From the NCBI GenBank assembly GCA_017994815.1, contig JAGOJY010000026.1, forward strand, positions 1-61,906: DNA of 61,906 nt, read 5' to 3'. The position numbers and the translations under genes were made by a program. This DNA is from Acidobacteriota bacterium (GTDB lineage: Bacteria; Acidobacteriota; Polarisedimenticolia; J045). The notes below the pieces were generated by a model. The model did no database searches. It saw only the letters and a list, made by a program, of their open reading frames with translations, and was not told the origin of the DNA. Positions 1 to 8,326 of the stretch are shown here, piece after piece (the first letter of the stretch is position 1; each line of letters opens with the position of its first letter).

Positions 1-35
1 CCGGCCAGCCCGATCCCGAGGCTCTTGGAGGTCAT
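1..35 (-). CDS. Possible 5' end of a gene running off the left edge
   Basis: An ATG at 35-33 opens a frame reading MTSKSLGIGLA to the window edge. The direction matches the PilZ gene and its partner further right, so it could be a third member of that group. Only eleven codons are visible and no clear Shine-Dalgarno is seen, so this is a tentative call with no function assigned. The gap 36-112 otherwise shows only GC-rich sequence. Confidence 0.25.
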   Translation of the reverse strand, partial: MTSKSLGIGLA

Positions 36-112
36 GCGCTTGGTCCCGCGGCACCCGGATCCCGGGGCCGCGGAAGGTTAACACGGGGGCCCGCGGCGGG
101 AGCCGGGGCGCG

Positions 113-493
113 TCAGCCGTAGATCAGGCCGCGGATGCGGGCCAGCGCCTCGCGCGGGACCAGCATCAGGTGCAGGCCGACGCAGACGGGTGGCCGACCG
201 CTGGGGCCGCGGTCCTGGCGCACGCCCATCGCCCGCAACTCCAGCGGCGGACGGCCGTCGGGCAGCGCGAGCCGGACGACCAGCTCGACGCCCAGCGGAA
301 CCTCGCACGGCATCAGGGCCAGGATCCCGCTGGCGGACAGGTTGACCGTCTGGCCGCGCAGCGCGGGCAGGCCGGCCATCAGAACCTGCACCGGGCAGCG
401 CAGCGGGATCCGCTCCTCGCCGCGCCGATCGTTGACCGGGATGGTCGCGGCCAGCGCCCGACTGCCGTCCCTCGGCCGGTCGCTCATCGTCAT
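113..493 (-). CDS. PilZ domain protein, putative cyclic-di-GMP receptor
   Basis: A 126-residue protein that is essentially one PilZ domain. Both cyclic-di-GMP motifs are visible: the RxxxR arginine motif (R24-G-E-E-R28) and, about 25 residues later, NLSASG (N51, S53, G56), which fits [D/N]xSxxG. The ATG at 493 overlaps the TGA of the upstream gene by 4 bases (ATGA), so the two are probably translationally coupled; a second ATG two codons later (487) is the alternative. PilZ proteins bind cyclic-di-GMP and change motility, adhesion or exopolysaccharide output. The target here is unknown, and the coupled neighbour is the best candidate partner. Confidence 0.85.
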   Translation of the reverse strand: MTMSDRPRDGSRALAATIPVNDRRGEERIPLRCPVQVLMAGLPALRGQTVNLSASGILALMPCEVPLGVELVVRLALPDGRPPLELRAMGVRQDRGPSGRPPVCVGLHLMLVPREALARIRGLIYG

Positions 494-1608
494 CTCCAGC
501 GCAGCCAGCGGCGCCAGCCCCGCGGCGCCGCCGCCGGCTCGGGCGCGGCCGCCAGCTCGCGGATGCTCCGCAGCTGCTCCACGATCTGCTCGTCGGCCTG
601 CTCGCCGGAGGCGTGGGCTGCCGGCGCGGTGTCGGCGGCGGGGGCGGTCAGCGCCTCGTCGAGGCGCGTGCACGTGTCACGCAGCACGCGCCGCCACGAA
701 GCGATGCGCTGCTTCCGCTGCTGGTCGCGCGAGCGCTCGCCGAGCAGCAGCGCGACCTCGCGCTCCATCCGCTCGTGGACCATCGCCGCCGCGCGGCGGT
801 CGCGCTCGATGCGCGCGCGCTCGCCCCCGGCGAGGTCGGCGCGCGCGAGCGCGTGCACCGCCCACGCATCGAGGAACACCGGGTCGGAACCGCCGAGCGT
901 GCGCGTCGCGATCGCCTCGAGCAGCCAGCCGCAGTCGGCCGGCGCGGCGCCGAGCGCGGGCCCCGCGCCGGTGCCGCCGAGCGCGGTGTCGACGATCTGC
1001 TGGACGACTTCCGCGAGCGCGGCCTCGGCCTCGATCTCCAGCGGGTCCGGCAGCAGCAGGGCCGCGGCTTCCGCCAGCGACGAGACGCTACCGGTGTCGC
1101 CGGGCACGCCGAGGCGTTGCGCGAGATCGCGCGCGAGTTGCGCGATTCGCGCCCACTCCCCGGCGCGGGCCTGCATCATCGCCGGGTCCGAGTACGCGGA
1201 CGGGGGCGCGCGCCGCAACCGGTGCTGGCGCTGGCACACCGACACCGCGGCGAGCGCGGTCTCGCGCACGGCGCGGTCGCGCTCGGCCGAACGCCCCTCG
1301 GCGATGCAGGCGAGCGCCTTGACCTGCCGGGGCGTGGGGTTGGGCCAGAGGTGGGCGGCGACATGGTCGGCGAAGACCGTGCTGCCGACCGGCAGCGCGT
1401 CCAGGATCGCCTCGAGCGCCGCGTGGGCCGGGATGGTCGGGACCGCCGGCTGGGGCACGGTGCCGACCGTCTCCCTCGAACGCGACCGGGCGGGAGCGCG
1501 CGGGGCGGGCGGTTCGGGGTGCCGCGCCGTCGGTTCGCGCGCGTCCGCCGACCGGGGTCGATCGATGACCCCGATCCTCTCCCTCCAGAACCTCTTCGGA
1601 TCCCCCAT
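490..1608 (-). CDS. Hypothetical protein coupled to the PilZ gene
   Basis: 372 residues, not recognised. The first 60 residues are rich in Arg, Pro and Ala and look disordered. Residues of about 60-130 form a compact Ala/His/Cys-containing segment (VFADHVAAHLW, then ACIAEGRSAERDRAV). The remainder is strongly helical and Ala/Glu/Arg-rich, with possible coiled coil around 255-310, and it ends in a basic Trp-rich tail (GWRRWLRWR). There is no signal peptide or membrane segment. It sits directly upstream of the PilZ gene with a 4-base overlap, so a cytoplasmic role in the same cyclic-di-GMP pathway is inferred from context only. The frame is well supported by G/C-rich third positions. Confidence 0.65.
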   Translation of the reverse strand: MGDPKRFWRERIGVIDRPRSADAREPTARHPEPPAPRAPARSRSRETVGTVPQPAVPTIPAHAALEAILDALPVGSTVFADHVAAHLWPNPTPRQVKALACIAEGRSAERDRAVRETALAAVSVCQRQHRLRRAPPSAYSDPAMMQARAGEWARIAQLARDLAQRLGVPGDTGSVSSLAEAAALLLPDPLEIEAEAALAEVVQQIVDTALGGTGAGPALGAAPADCGWLLEAIATRTLGGSDPVFLDAWAVHALARADLAGGERARIERDRRAAAMVHERMEREVALLLGERSRDQQRKQRIASWRRVLRDTCTRLDEALTAPAADTAPAAHASGEQADEQIVEQLRSIRELAAAPEPAAAPRGWRRWLRWR

Positions 1609-1694
1609 CGGCTCGCGTCCCCCGTCAATCTCGTTACCGCGCGCGGTCCCCGCAACCCGAACCGGCGGCGCGCCTCCCGCCGCGGCACGCGACC

Positions 1695-1700
1695 TATATT
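1695..1700 (+). promoter_or_regulatory. Putative -10 box of the HtrA-like gene
   Basis: TATATT followed by CCCGCC lies 26 bases before the ATG at 1726 in an otherwise GC-only intergenic region between divergent genes. No good -35 hexamer is seen 16-18 bases upstream. The same TATATTCC string precedes the starts of the genes at 18478 and 42461. GAGCGGAGGA just before the ATG is a good Shine-Dalgarno. Confidence 0.5.
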
Positions 1701-1725
1701 CCCGCCACGGGAGCGGAGGACCCGC

Positions 1726-3267
1726 ATGCGCGCGCCATGCCCCGGATTACTCGTTGCCGCGATCTCGTTCGCCCCTGTCGGCGCCGGGACCGCCGCGGCA
1801 GCGGACGAACCGCTGCGGGGGCTCGCGGACGTCGCGCGCCGCTCGGTGGTCGAGGTGATCGGCACGGTCGAGGGATCGGGGGACACCTCGTACGGGTCGG
1901 GCTTCGTCATCGACGAGCCGGGGCTGGTCGTCACCAACGCCCACGTCGTGCGCGGCGTGCAGCGTCCGCGGGTGCGGACCGCGGAGGGGGCGGAGTTGTC
2001 CTCGGCGGAGATCGTGCACAGCGAGCCCGAGCTGGACCTCGCCGCGATCCGGGTCGTCGGCCTCCCGCTCGCGCCGCTGCGGCCCGCGCCCGGCGCGCCG
2101 CCCCCGGTCGGCACGCCGGTGGTCGCGATCGGCCACCCGCGCGGTTACGAGTTCACCGTATCCGAGGGGATCGTCTCCGCGTTGCGCTCGATCCAGTCGG
2201 GCGGGCCGGCGATGATCCAGACCACCGCCCCGATCAGCCCGGGCAGCTCCGGCGGGCCGCTCCTGGGGCTGGACGGCACGGTCGTCGGGGTCTGCTCGCT
2301 GACGTTGACCGAGGGCCAGAACATCAACTTCGCGATCCCGGCCGAACAGCTGCGCGGCTTCGTCCAGAGGGCGCGCCAGGTGGAGCGCAGCCTCGCGCGC
2401 AACGACGCCGGGGCGCTCGACCCGGACGCGCTGGCGCAACTCGTGCGCCGGCACCGGATCGACGGAGACCTGACGCGCGCCGGCGACATCGCCGAGCGCG
2501 CGCTGCGGCGCCACCCGGCGAGCTTGCCGCTGCTCCTCGAGGCGGCCGAGGTCGCGTGGTCGCGCGGCAGTTACCCCGAGGTCGAGCAGCTCGTGGAGCG
2601 CATGAGCACGCTCTCGCCCGGTTTCGCCCCGGGCCGGCAGATCCACGCCTCGGTGCTGGCGCAGTCGGGACGCTGCGAGGAGGCCGCGGCCGAGGCCGAC
2701 GCGGCGCTCGGCGGGAAGCTCGACGAGGACCAGGCGGCCGACGCGCACGCCGTGCTCGCGGAGTGCCTCGGCCGGACCGGTCGCGCCGCCGACGCGCTGG
2801 CCCACGTGGACGAGGCGCTCAGGAACGCGCGCATCGCGGCGCTGCCCGACTATCACGCGCTGCGGGCGTACCTGCTCCAGGCGGCCGGCCGCGGCGACGA
2901 GGCCGACCGCGAGGCGGTCGCGGCGCTCGAACTCTCCGGCTGGGACCCGCTGGTCGTCGCCGCCCTGCGCGAGCGCGGACTGCCGCGCCTTCTGGAGATC
3001 ATCTCGCGCCAGACGCTGCGCGAGGCCGGCGGCATCAGCGTGCGCGGCGTGGTGCGCAACCGTGGGCCGGTCGCGCTCGACACGATCGAGGTCACGGCCG
3101 AGGGGCTGGCCGAGGACGGATCGATCCTCGCCACCGGCACCGCGACGACCTCGCCCCCGCGGCTCGTTCCGGGCCAGACCGGCGCGTTCCGCATCGTGCT
3201 CGAGGGCGACCTCGCCCGCGTGCGCGACCTCGACGTGCGCGTCATCAACTACAAGGACGTCCCGTAA
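1726..3267 (+). CDS. Secreted HtrA/trypsin-like serine protease with TPR-like region
   Basis: 513 residues. An N-terminal signal peptide (about 1-26, ending near TAAAA) precedes a DegP/HtrA-like chymotrypsin-fold domain (about 32-195). The triad is visible: H73 in TNAHVV, D104 in ELDLAAI and S175 in GSSGGPL. Instead of the usual PDZ domains, residues 200-420 form Ala-rich helical pairs resembling tetratricopeptide repeats. Residues 430-513 look like an FxLYD/CARDB-type beta domain (VVRNRGPV, then PGQTGAFRI). Role: probably periplasmic or surface proteolysis, with substrate choice through the repeats. The ATG at 1726 is chosen because it follows GAGCGGAGGA and starts the signal peptide; the frame is open further upstream. 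It is monocistronic and convergent with rarA. Confidence 0.85.
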   Translation: MRAPCPGLLVAAISFAPVGAGTAAAADEPLRGLADVARRSVVEVIGTVEGSGDTSYGSGFVIDEPGLVVTNAHVVRGVQRPRVRTAEGAELSSAEIVHSEPELDLAAIRVVGLPLAPLRPAPGAPPPVGTPVVAIGHPRGYEFTVSEGIVSALRSIQSGGPAMIQTTAPISPGSSGGPLLGLDGTVVGVCSLTLTEGQNINFAIPAEQLRGFVQRARQVERSLARNDAGALDPDALAQLVRRHRIDGDLTRAGDIAERALRRHPASLPLLLEAAEVAWSRGSYPEVEQLVERMSTLSPGFAPGRQIHASVLAQSGRCEEAAAEADAALGGKLDEDQAADAHAVLAECLGRTGRAADALAHVDEALRNARIAALPDYHALRAYLLQAAGRGDEADREAVAALELSGWDPLVVAALRERGLPRLLEIISRQTLREAGGISVRGVVRNRGPVALDTIEVTAEGLAEDGSILATGTATTSPPRLVPGQTGAFRIVLEGDLARVRDLDVRVINYKDVP

Positions 3268-3330
3268 CGGCCGCTACCAGGCGTCCCGATCGGTCAGGGC
3301 CGAGACGCGCAGTGGGCGGGCGGACGATCG

Positions 3331-4671
3331 TCAGCGGGAGGGGTCGTCGACGCGCTCGCGCCAGCGCTTCACGCGCTCGGCGACCGCGCTTTCCTCGCCC
3401 TGGTCGGACGGCTCGTAGAACCTCGAGCCGCGCAGGTCCCGCGGCAGGTACGGCACGGGCGCGTGGTGCCCCGGCTCGTCGTGCGGGTAGCGGTACCCCT
3501 TGCCGTGGCCGAGCTGCTTGGACAGCGGCGCCGAGCTGTCGCGCAGCTCGGCCGGGATCGGTAGCGTGCCGCGCTCGCGCGCCACTTCCCACGCGCGGTC
3601 GCGGGCGACGATCACGCTGTTCGACTTCGGCGCGGTCGCGAGGTACAGCGCCGCCTCGCACAGCGGGAGCGTGCCCTCGGGCAGGCCGAGCTGCGCGAAG
3701 GCCTGCGCGGCGGCGAGGGCGACCGACAGCGCCCGCGGGTCGGCGAGCCCGATGTCCTCGGCGGCGAAGATCATCATCCGACGCGCGGCGAACAGCGGGT
3801 CGTCGCCCGACTCGATCATCCGCATCAGGTAGTAGACGGCGGCATCGGGGTCCGAGCCGCGCAGCGACTTGATGAAGGCGCTGGCCAGGTCGTAGTGCGC
3901 GTCGCCCTGCCGGTCGGCGCGCAACAGGCGCCGCTGCGCCGCGTCGCGCACGTCGTCGAGCCCGGTCGCGGCGGGGCGCTCCGGGCGCGCCAGCGCGATC
4001 TCGGCCGCGATTTCCAGCGTGGACAGCGCGCGCCGCGCATCGCCGTCCGCCTCGTCGGCGATGGCCCGGCGCACCTCGGCGGCGACCACCAGCCCGGCGC
4101 CGCCGAGCCCGCGCACCGCATCCGCCAGCGCCAGGTCGACGATGCGCACCAGCGCCTCGGGCGGGAGCGGGTGCAGCACGAGCACGCGGCAGCGCGAAAC
4201 CAGCGGCGCGACCACCGTGTGCGCCGGGTTCTCGGTCGTCGCGCCGACGAGCGTGATCGTCCCGTCCTCGACGTGCGGCAGCAGCGAGTCCTGCTGCCCG
4301 CGGTGGAAGCGGTGGATCTCGTCGATGAACAGCACGGTAGCGCGGCGCGCGCGGCGCAGCCGCCGCGCCTGTTCGACGACCTCGCGCACCTCCTTGACGC
4401 CGGAGTGCACGGCCGACAGCGCGAAGAACTCGGCGCCCGCCGCGCCGGCGACGAGCCGCGCGAGCGTGGTCTTGCCGCTGCCGGGCGGACCCCACAGGAT
4501 CAAGGACGGCAGCCGTTTCGCCGCCACCGCACGGCGCAGGAAACCGCCGGGGCCGACGAGCTGCTCCTGGCCGACCACCTCGTCGAGCGAGCGCGGCCGC
4601 ATCCGCTCGGCGAGCGGCGCGCCGGGCGCGGGCGGCGGCGGGGGTGGGCCGGGGAAGAGCGGCGCGGTCAC
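3331..4671 (-). CDS. rarA: Replication-associated recombination protein A (AAA+ ATPase)
   Basis: 446 residues, the usual RarA/MgsA length. After a Pro-rich start comes the family opening RPRSLDEVVGQEQL. Walker A is GPPGSGKTT (61-69), Walker B is VLFIDEIHR (D117, E118) and sensor 1 lies in GATTENP; a C-terminal tetramerisation region ends with the family-typical KGYRYPHD segment. RarA acts at stalled replication forks with single-strand-binding protein. It is the last gene of the pyrK-pyrD-pyrF-threonine synthase-like run, only 7 bases after its neighbour, so it is probably co-transcribed even though its job is unrelated. Confidence 0.95.
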   Translation of the reverse strand: MTAPLFPGPPPPPPAPGAPLAERMRPRSLDEVVGQEQLVGPGGFLRRAVAAKRLPSLILWGPPGSGKTTLARLVAGAAGAEFFALSAVHSGVKEVREVVEQARRLRRARRATVLFIDEIHRFHRGQQDSLLPHVEDGTITLVGATTENPAHTVVAPLVSRCRVLVLHPLPPEALVRIVDLALADAVRGLGGAGLVVAAEVRRAIADEADGDARRALSTLEIAAEIALARPERPAATGLDDVRDAAQRRLLRADRQGDAHYDLASAFIKSLRGSDPDAAVYYLMRMIESGDDPLFAARRMMIFAAEDIGLADPRALSVALAAAQAFAQLGLPEGTLPLCEAALYLATAPKSNSVIVARDRAWEVARERGTLPIPAELRDSSAPLSKQLGHGKGYRYPHDEPGHHAPVPYLPRDLRGSRFYEPSDQGEESAVAERVKRWRERVDDPSR

Positions 4672-4678
4672 GGCCGGC

Positions 4679-5806
4679 TCACGTGAGCCCGGGCGAGAGC
4701 GCGCGCCCGTCGCGGATGCCGTGCCCCGACAGCAGCACGACGACGTCGTTCACGCCGGCCAGCTCGCGACGCAGGCCGAACCCGGCGAGCCAGGCGATCG
4801 GCAGCGCCGCGGTCGGTTCGACGCGCAGGCCCTCGCGCCACAGCAGCCGCACCGCGCGGTCGAGCGCCAGCTCGTCGGCGGTGCCGACCAGCCCGCCGCT
4901 CTCGCGCACGGCGCGCAGCACCTCGCGCGCCCGCGCCGGCCGCGTGACCTGCACTCCCTCGGCCAGGGATCCCCGCGACTCGCCCCACGGCGCCGCGTCG
5001 TTCGCGGCCTCGGCGAAGGCACGGGCCAGGGGGGCGCAACCGGCGGCCTGCACCGCGATGATGCGCGGCATCCGCCCGCGGCCCGCGCGCGCGAGCGCGC
5101 GGAACCCGGCCGCCACGCCCGCGACGTAGCCGCCGTGGCCAGCGGCGGCGACGACTGCGCCGGGCATCCGCCCGAGCATCTCGCAGATGTTGAACGCCGC
5201 GCTCGCCGCCCCGGCCGCGTGCAGCGGCTGCAGCGCGTGCGAGGCGTACGTCACGCCCTCGCCCAGCGCCGCGCGCAAGGCGTCGGTCGCCGCCTGCCGC
5301 GGACCCTCGACCTCGACCAGCTCGGCGCCGGCCTCGCGGACCAGCGACTTCTTCAGCGGCGAGGTCGATGCCGGCACGTAGCACGTGAGCTGCATGCCCC
5401 CGATGGCGGCGTAGCGGGCGAGCGACAGCGCCGCGTTGCCGGAGGAGTCCTCGACCAGCTGCCGCCTCCCGCTCGCCGCGAGCGCCGCAACCAGGAGCGC
5501 GGAGCCGCGGTCCTTCCACGAGCCGGTCGGCTCCAGGTCGTCGCGCAGGACGAGCACCGGGCGCTCCAGCTCGGCGATCTCCAGCGGCTGCAGCGGCACC
5601 AGCCCCTCGCCGAGCGTCACCGCGCGCGAGGGGCCGAGGAACGGGAAGGCGCGGCGGTAACGCCACAGGTCGAGCGGCCCCTCGATCCACTCTTCGTGCC
5701 GGCCGGGATCGGCCAACTCGGGGATCCGCGGCGTCCCGCCGCAGGAGCACGCGGGATCGTCGGCGAGCAGGGGCGCCGGGTGACCGCAGCGCGAGCAGGA
5801 CGTCAT
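4679..5806 (-). CDS. Threonine synthase-like PLP-dependent enzyme
   Basis: 375 residues of the fold-type II PLP family. An N-terminal zinc ribbon is visible (C4, C7, C20, C22). The PLP lysine is K98 in GSWKDRG, a variant of the family SFKDRG, followed by the SSGNAALS motif and a Gly-rich phosphate loop (GHGGYVAG). Threonine synthase converts O-phosphohomoserine to threonine; related enzymes with other substrates exist, so the exact reaction is inferred. The ATG at 5806 shares one base with the pyrF stop (TGATG). It ends 7 bases before rarA. Most threonine synthases are somewhat longer; this compact zinc-ribbon form is seen in several phyla. Confidence 0.8.
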   Translation of the reverse strand: MTSCSRCGHPAPLLADDPACSCGGTPRIPELADPGRHEEWIEGPLDLWRYRRAFPFLGPSRAVTLGEGLVPLQPLEIAELERPVLVLRDDLEPTGSWKDRGSALLVAALAASGRRQLVEDSSGNAALSLARYAAIGGMQLTCYVPASTSPLKKSLVREAGAELVEVEGPRQAATDALRAALGEGVTYASHALQPLHAAGAASAAFNICEMLGRMPGAVVAAAGHGGYVAGVAAGFRALARAGRGRMPRIIAVQAAGCAPLARAFAEAANDAAPWGESRGSLAEGVQVTRPARAREVLRAVRESGGLVGTADELALDRAVRLLWREGLRVEPTAALPIAWLAGFGLRRELAGVNDVVVLLSGHGIRDGRALSPGLT

Positions 5807-6525
5807 CAAGACCTCGCCGCGGCGATCTCCTCGACCAGGCGGTCGGCCGCGGCGGCGGGGTCGGCGGCCTTCACGATCGGCCGGCCGACGACGAGGATGC
5901 TGGCCCCGGCGCGGATCGCATCGCCGGCGGTCGCCACGCGCGCCTGGTCGCCGGCGTCGGCGCCGGCGGGACGGATCCCCGGCGTGACGAGGAGCGGTTC
6001 CGGCCCGAGCGCCTCGCGCAGCGCGCGGGCCTCGAGCGCGCTGGCGACGAGCCCGTCGGCCCCGGCCGCGATCGCCATGCGCGCGAGCCGCAGGACTTCC
6101 TGCTCGGGGCGCGGCGGCAGGCCGATCCGATCCAACTCGGCCGCGTCGTGCGAGGTCAGCACCGTCACGGCGAGCAGCCACGGGCGGGACGCGCCGACCG
6201 ACTCCGCCGCCTCGCGCGCGGCGGCGATCATCGCCGGCCCGCCGAGCGCGTGCAGCGTCACCAGCCGCGCGCCGAGCGCGGCCGCCGAGCGCACCGCCGC
6301 CGCGGCGGTGCGCGGGATGTCGTGGACCTTCAGGTCGAGGAACACCCCCGCGCCGCCGGCGGCCGCGACCTCGACCGCCGCCGGGCCGTGGGCCACGAAC
6401 TGCTCCAGCCCGACCTTGAACACGCCGACCCGCCCGGTGAGCGCGCGCACGAGCATCCGCGCGCCTTCCAGCGTCGGGACGTCGAGGGCGACGGCGAGAC
6501 GGTCCTGCGGCGTGACGAGCTTCAT
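5806..6525 (-). CDS. pyrF: Orotidine 5'-phosphate decarboxylase
   Basis: 239 residues, normal length. It catalyses the last step of UMP synthesis (OMP to UMP). The catalytic Asp-Lys-Asp array is visible in FLDLKVHDIPRT, the N-terminal strand is LAVALDVPT, and the C-terminal phosphate-binding segments are TPGIRPAG and VVGRPI. The ATG at 6525 overlaps the pyrD stop by 4 bases. It is the third gene of the minus-strand pyr cluster. Confidence 0.95.
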   Translation of the reverse strand: MKLVTPQDRLAVALDVPTLEGARMLVRALTGRVGVFKVGLEQFVAHGPAAVEVAAAGGAGVFLDLKVHDIPRTAAAAVRSAAALGARLVTLHALGGPAMIAAAREAAESVGASRPWLLAVTVLTSHDAAELDRIGLPPRPEQEVLRLARMAIAAGADGLVASALEARALREALGPEPLLVTPGIRPAGADAGDQARVATAGDAIRAGASILVVGRPIVKAADPAAAADRLVEEIAAARS

Positions 6526-7451
6526 TTCGCGCCCTCCGCGGCGCCGACCAACTCGTTGACGTCCGTCACGCCGTGGACCCGGCACCAAGTCGCGAGGTCG
6601 TCGAGGATCCTCAGCGCGATGCCGGGGTCGTTGAAGTTCGCCGTCCCGACCTGCACCGCGCGCGCGCCCGCGAGCAGGAACTCGACGACGTCGCGCGCGC
6701 TGACGATGCCGCCCATGCCGATGACCGGGATTCGCAGCGCGCGCGCGACCTGCCAGACCATCGCGATCGCGACCGGCCGGATGGCGGGCCCGGAGAGCCC
6801 GCCGGTGCCGTGCGAGAGCACCGGGCGCCGCCGCTCGACGTCGATCACCATCCCGACCAGCGTGTTGATCAGCGAGACCGCGTCGGCGCCGCCGTCGGCG
6901 GCGGCCCGCGCGCAGGCGACGATATCGCCGACGTTCGGCGTGAGCTTGACCCACAGCGGCCGCGAACTCGCGCGCCGGACCGCCGCGGTCACCTCCTCGA
7001 TCAGCCGCGGCGAGCGGCCGATCTCCTGCCCGCCCTCCTTCACGTTCGGGCACGACAGGTTCAGCTCCAGCGCGGCCACGCCGCGCTCCGGTTCCAGCGC
7101 CTCGGCGACCGCGACGTAGTCCTCGGTCGAGTGTCCGTAGACGTTCACCACCACCGCCGTGTCGCGCTCGCGCAGCGCCGGCAGCTTCTCGTCGATGAAG
7201 CGGCGCACGCCGACGTTCTGCAGGCCGATCGCGTTCAGCATGCCGGCCGGGGTCTCGACGATGCGCGCCGGCGGGTTGCCGGCGCGCGGGCGCGGCGAGA
7301 TCCCCTTCACGACGAGCCCGCCGAGTCGCCCGAGGTTGAGGAACGGCTCGAACTCGAGGCCGTAGCCAAAGGTGCCGCTCGCCGTGAGGATCGGGTTCTT
7401 GAGGACGAGGCCGCGCCCGACGTCGACCTCGAGCCGCACGCCGTCGTTCAC
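6522..7451 (-). CDS. pyrD: Dihydroorotate dehydrogenase, class 1B catalytic subunit
   Basis: 309 residues. An FMN enzyme that oxidises dihydroorotate to orotate. Visible features are the N-terminal LKNPILTASGTFGYG, NLSCPNVKEGG with the class 1 catalytic cysteine C134, and the FMN-phosphate segments GMGGI and GARAVQVGTA. The adjacent pyrK makes this the NAD-linked class 1B heterotetramer. The start is taken as GTG at 7451, which overlaps the pyrK stop (GTGA); the frame remains open about 50 codons further upstream, but that part is the shadow of pyrK. Confidence 0.95.
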   Translation of the reverse strand: MNDGVRLEVDVGRGLVLKNPILTASGTFGYGLEFEPFLNLGRLGGLVVKGISPRPRAGNPPARIVETPAGMLNAIGLQNVGVRRFIDEKLPALRERDTAVVVNVYGHSTEDYVAVAEALEPERGVAALELNLSCPNVKEGGQEIGRSPRLIEEVTAAVRRASSRPLWVKLTPNVGDIVACARAAADGGADAVSLINTLVGMVIDVERRRPVLSHGTGGLSGPAIRPVAIAMVWQVARALRIPVIGMGGIVSARDVVEFLLAGARAVQVGTANFNDPGIALRILDDLATWCRVHGVTDVNELVGAAEGAK

Positions 7452-8266
7452 GGCACGACCTCGCGCGCGTCGAACACCGGCCCCTCGGTGCAGACCCGCA
7501 CGTAGGTGTCGAACTCGCCCTCCGGCTGGCGCTTCGGGACGACGCAGCCCAGGCAGACGCCGAACCCGCAGGCCATCGTCTCCTCCATCGCCAGCTGGCA
7601 CGGGATGTCCCGCGCGCGGCAGATCTCGGTCACCGCGCGCAGCATCGGCCGCGGCCCGCAGGCCAGCACGACGCGCGGCCGGCCCGGCTCGGCGTCGAGA
7701 TGCCGCGCCAGGGGTCCCGTGACCAGCCCCGGCGCGCCCGCGCTGCCGTCCTCGGTCGCGACGACCACGCTCCCGCAGCGCCCGCGGAACCAGTCCAGCA
7801 GCGTGAGGTCGGCCGCGGTGCGGCCGCCGAAGAAGAACGTCACCTGCCGCGCCCGCTCGCCCATCTGCTGCAGGAGCAGCGGGAAGGAGGCGTTGCCGAT
7901 CCCGCCGGCGACGCCGATCACCTCGGCCGCGCCGTCGGCGGCGGGGCGCCAGTAGCCGCGCCCGAGCGGGCCGAGCACCGCCAGCTCGTCGCCGGGCTTG
8001 AGGTGGCTGAAGTTGGCGGTGCCGCGGCCGACGACCTTGAACAGCACCGAGATCGCGCGCGGTGGGCCGGCGCCCGGCTCCGGGTCGACCAGCGCCACCG
8101 AGAACGGCCGCCGGATCAGCATGTGGTCGAGTTCGCGCGGCCCGATCATCACGAACTGGCCGGCGCGCACCTCGCGGGCGATCTCGGGCGCCGCGGCGCG
8201 CAGGAGGAAGTAGCCGGACCCGAGGTCCGTCTGGGTCTCGACTCGGGCGGTCAGGTTGTAGGGCAT
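7448..8266 (-). CDS. pyrK: Dihydroorotate dehydrogenase electron-transfer subunit
   Basis: 272 residues. A ferredoxin-reductase-like protein that passes electrons from the PyrD FMN to NAD+. Residues 1-100 form the FAD beta-barrel (RRPFSVALVD), followed by a nucleotide-binding half (VAGGIGNAS). The C-terminal 2Fe-2S loop is seen as ACGFGVCLGC and a fourth Cys in RVCTEG. It is the first gene of the minus-strand operon. A TAACAT hexamer lies 6 bases before the ATG and no Shine-Dalgarno fits in between, so the message may be leaderless. Confidence 0.95.
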   Translation of the reverse strand: MPYNLTARVETQTDLGSGYFLLRAAAPEIAREVRAGQFVMIGPRELDHMLIRRPFSVALVDPEPGAGPPRAISVLFKVVGRGTANFSHLKPGDELAVLGPLGRGYWRPAADGAAEVIGVAGGIGNASFPLLLQQMGERARQVTFFFGGRTAADLTLLDWFRGRCGSVVVATEDGSAGAPGLVTGPLARHLDAEPGRPRVVLACGPRPMLRAVTEICRARDIPCQLAMEETMACGFGVCLGCVVPKRQPEGEFDTYVRVCTEGPVFDAREVVP

Positions 8267-8272
8267 CGGCCC

Positions 8273-8278
8273 ATGTTA
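8273..8278 (-). promoter_or_regulatory. Putative -10 box of the pyrK operon
   Basis: On the minus strand TAACAT is followed by GGGCCG and then the pyrK ATG. A -10 this close would place the transcription start at or next to the A of the ATG. No convincing -35 is present. Two other genes of the window, at 52342 and 22276, have the same arrangement. Confidence 0.45.
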
Positions 8279-8326
8279 GCCGAGCCCGGGCCCCCGTTCT
8301 CCCCCCGATGCGGCATGATGCGGGGG

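Noticed and set aside
613..1725. Upstream extension of the HtrA-like gene to 613
   Set aside because: The signal peptide, Shine-Dalgarno and -10-like box all support ATG 1726, and the extension is antisense to the 490-1608 gene.
135..1858. Plus-strand frames across the PilZ and 490-1608 region
   Set aside because: They read as Arg/Ala/Pro/Ser-rich shadows of the minus-strand genes, while PilZ motifs are clear on the minus strand.
5807..6181. Longer threonine synthase-like start at 6181
   Set aside because: The extension is the shadow of pyrF; the zinc ribbon starts directly at ATG 5806, which is coupled to the pyrF stop.
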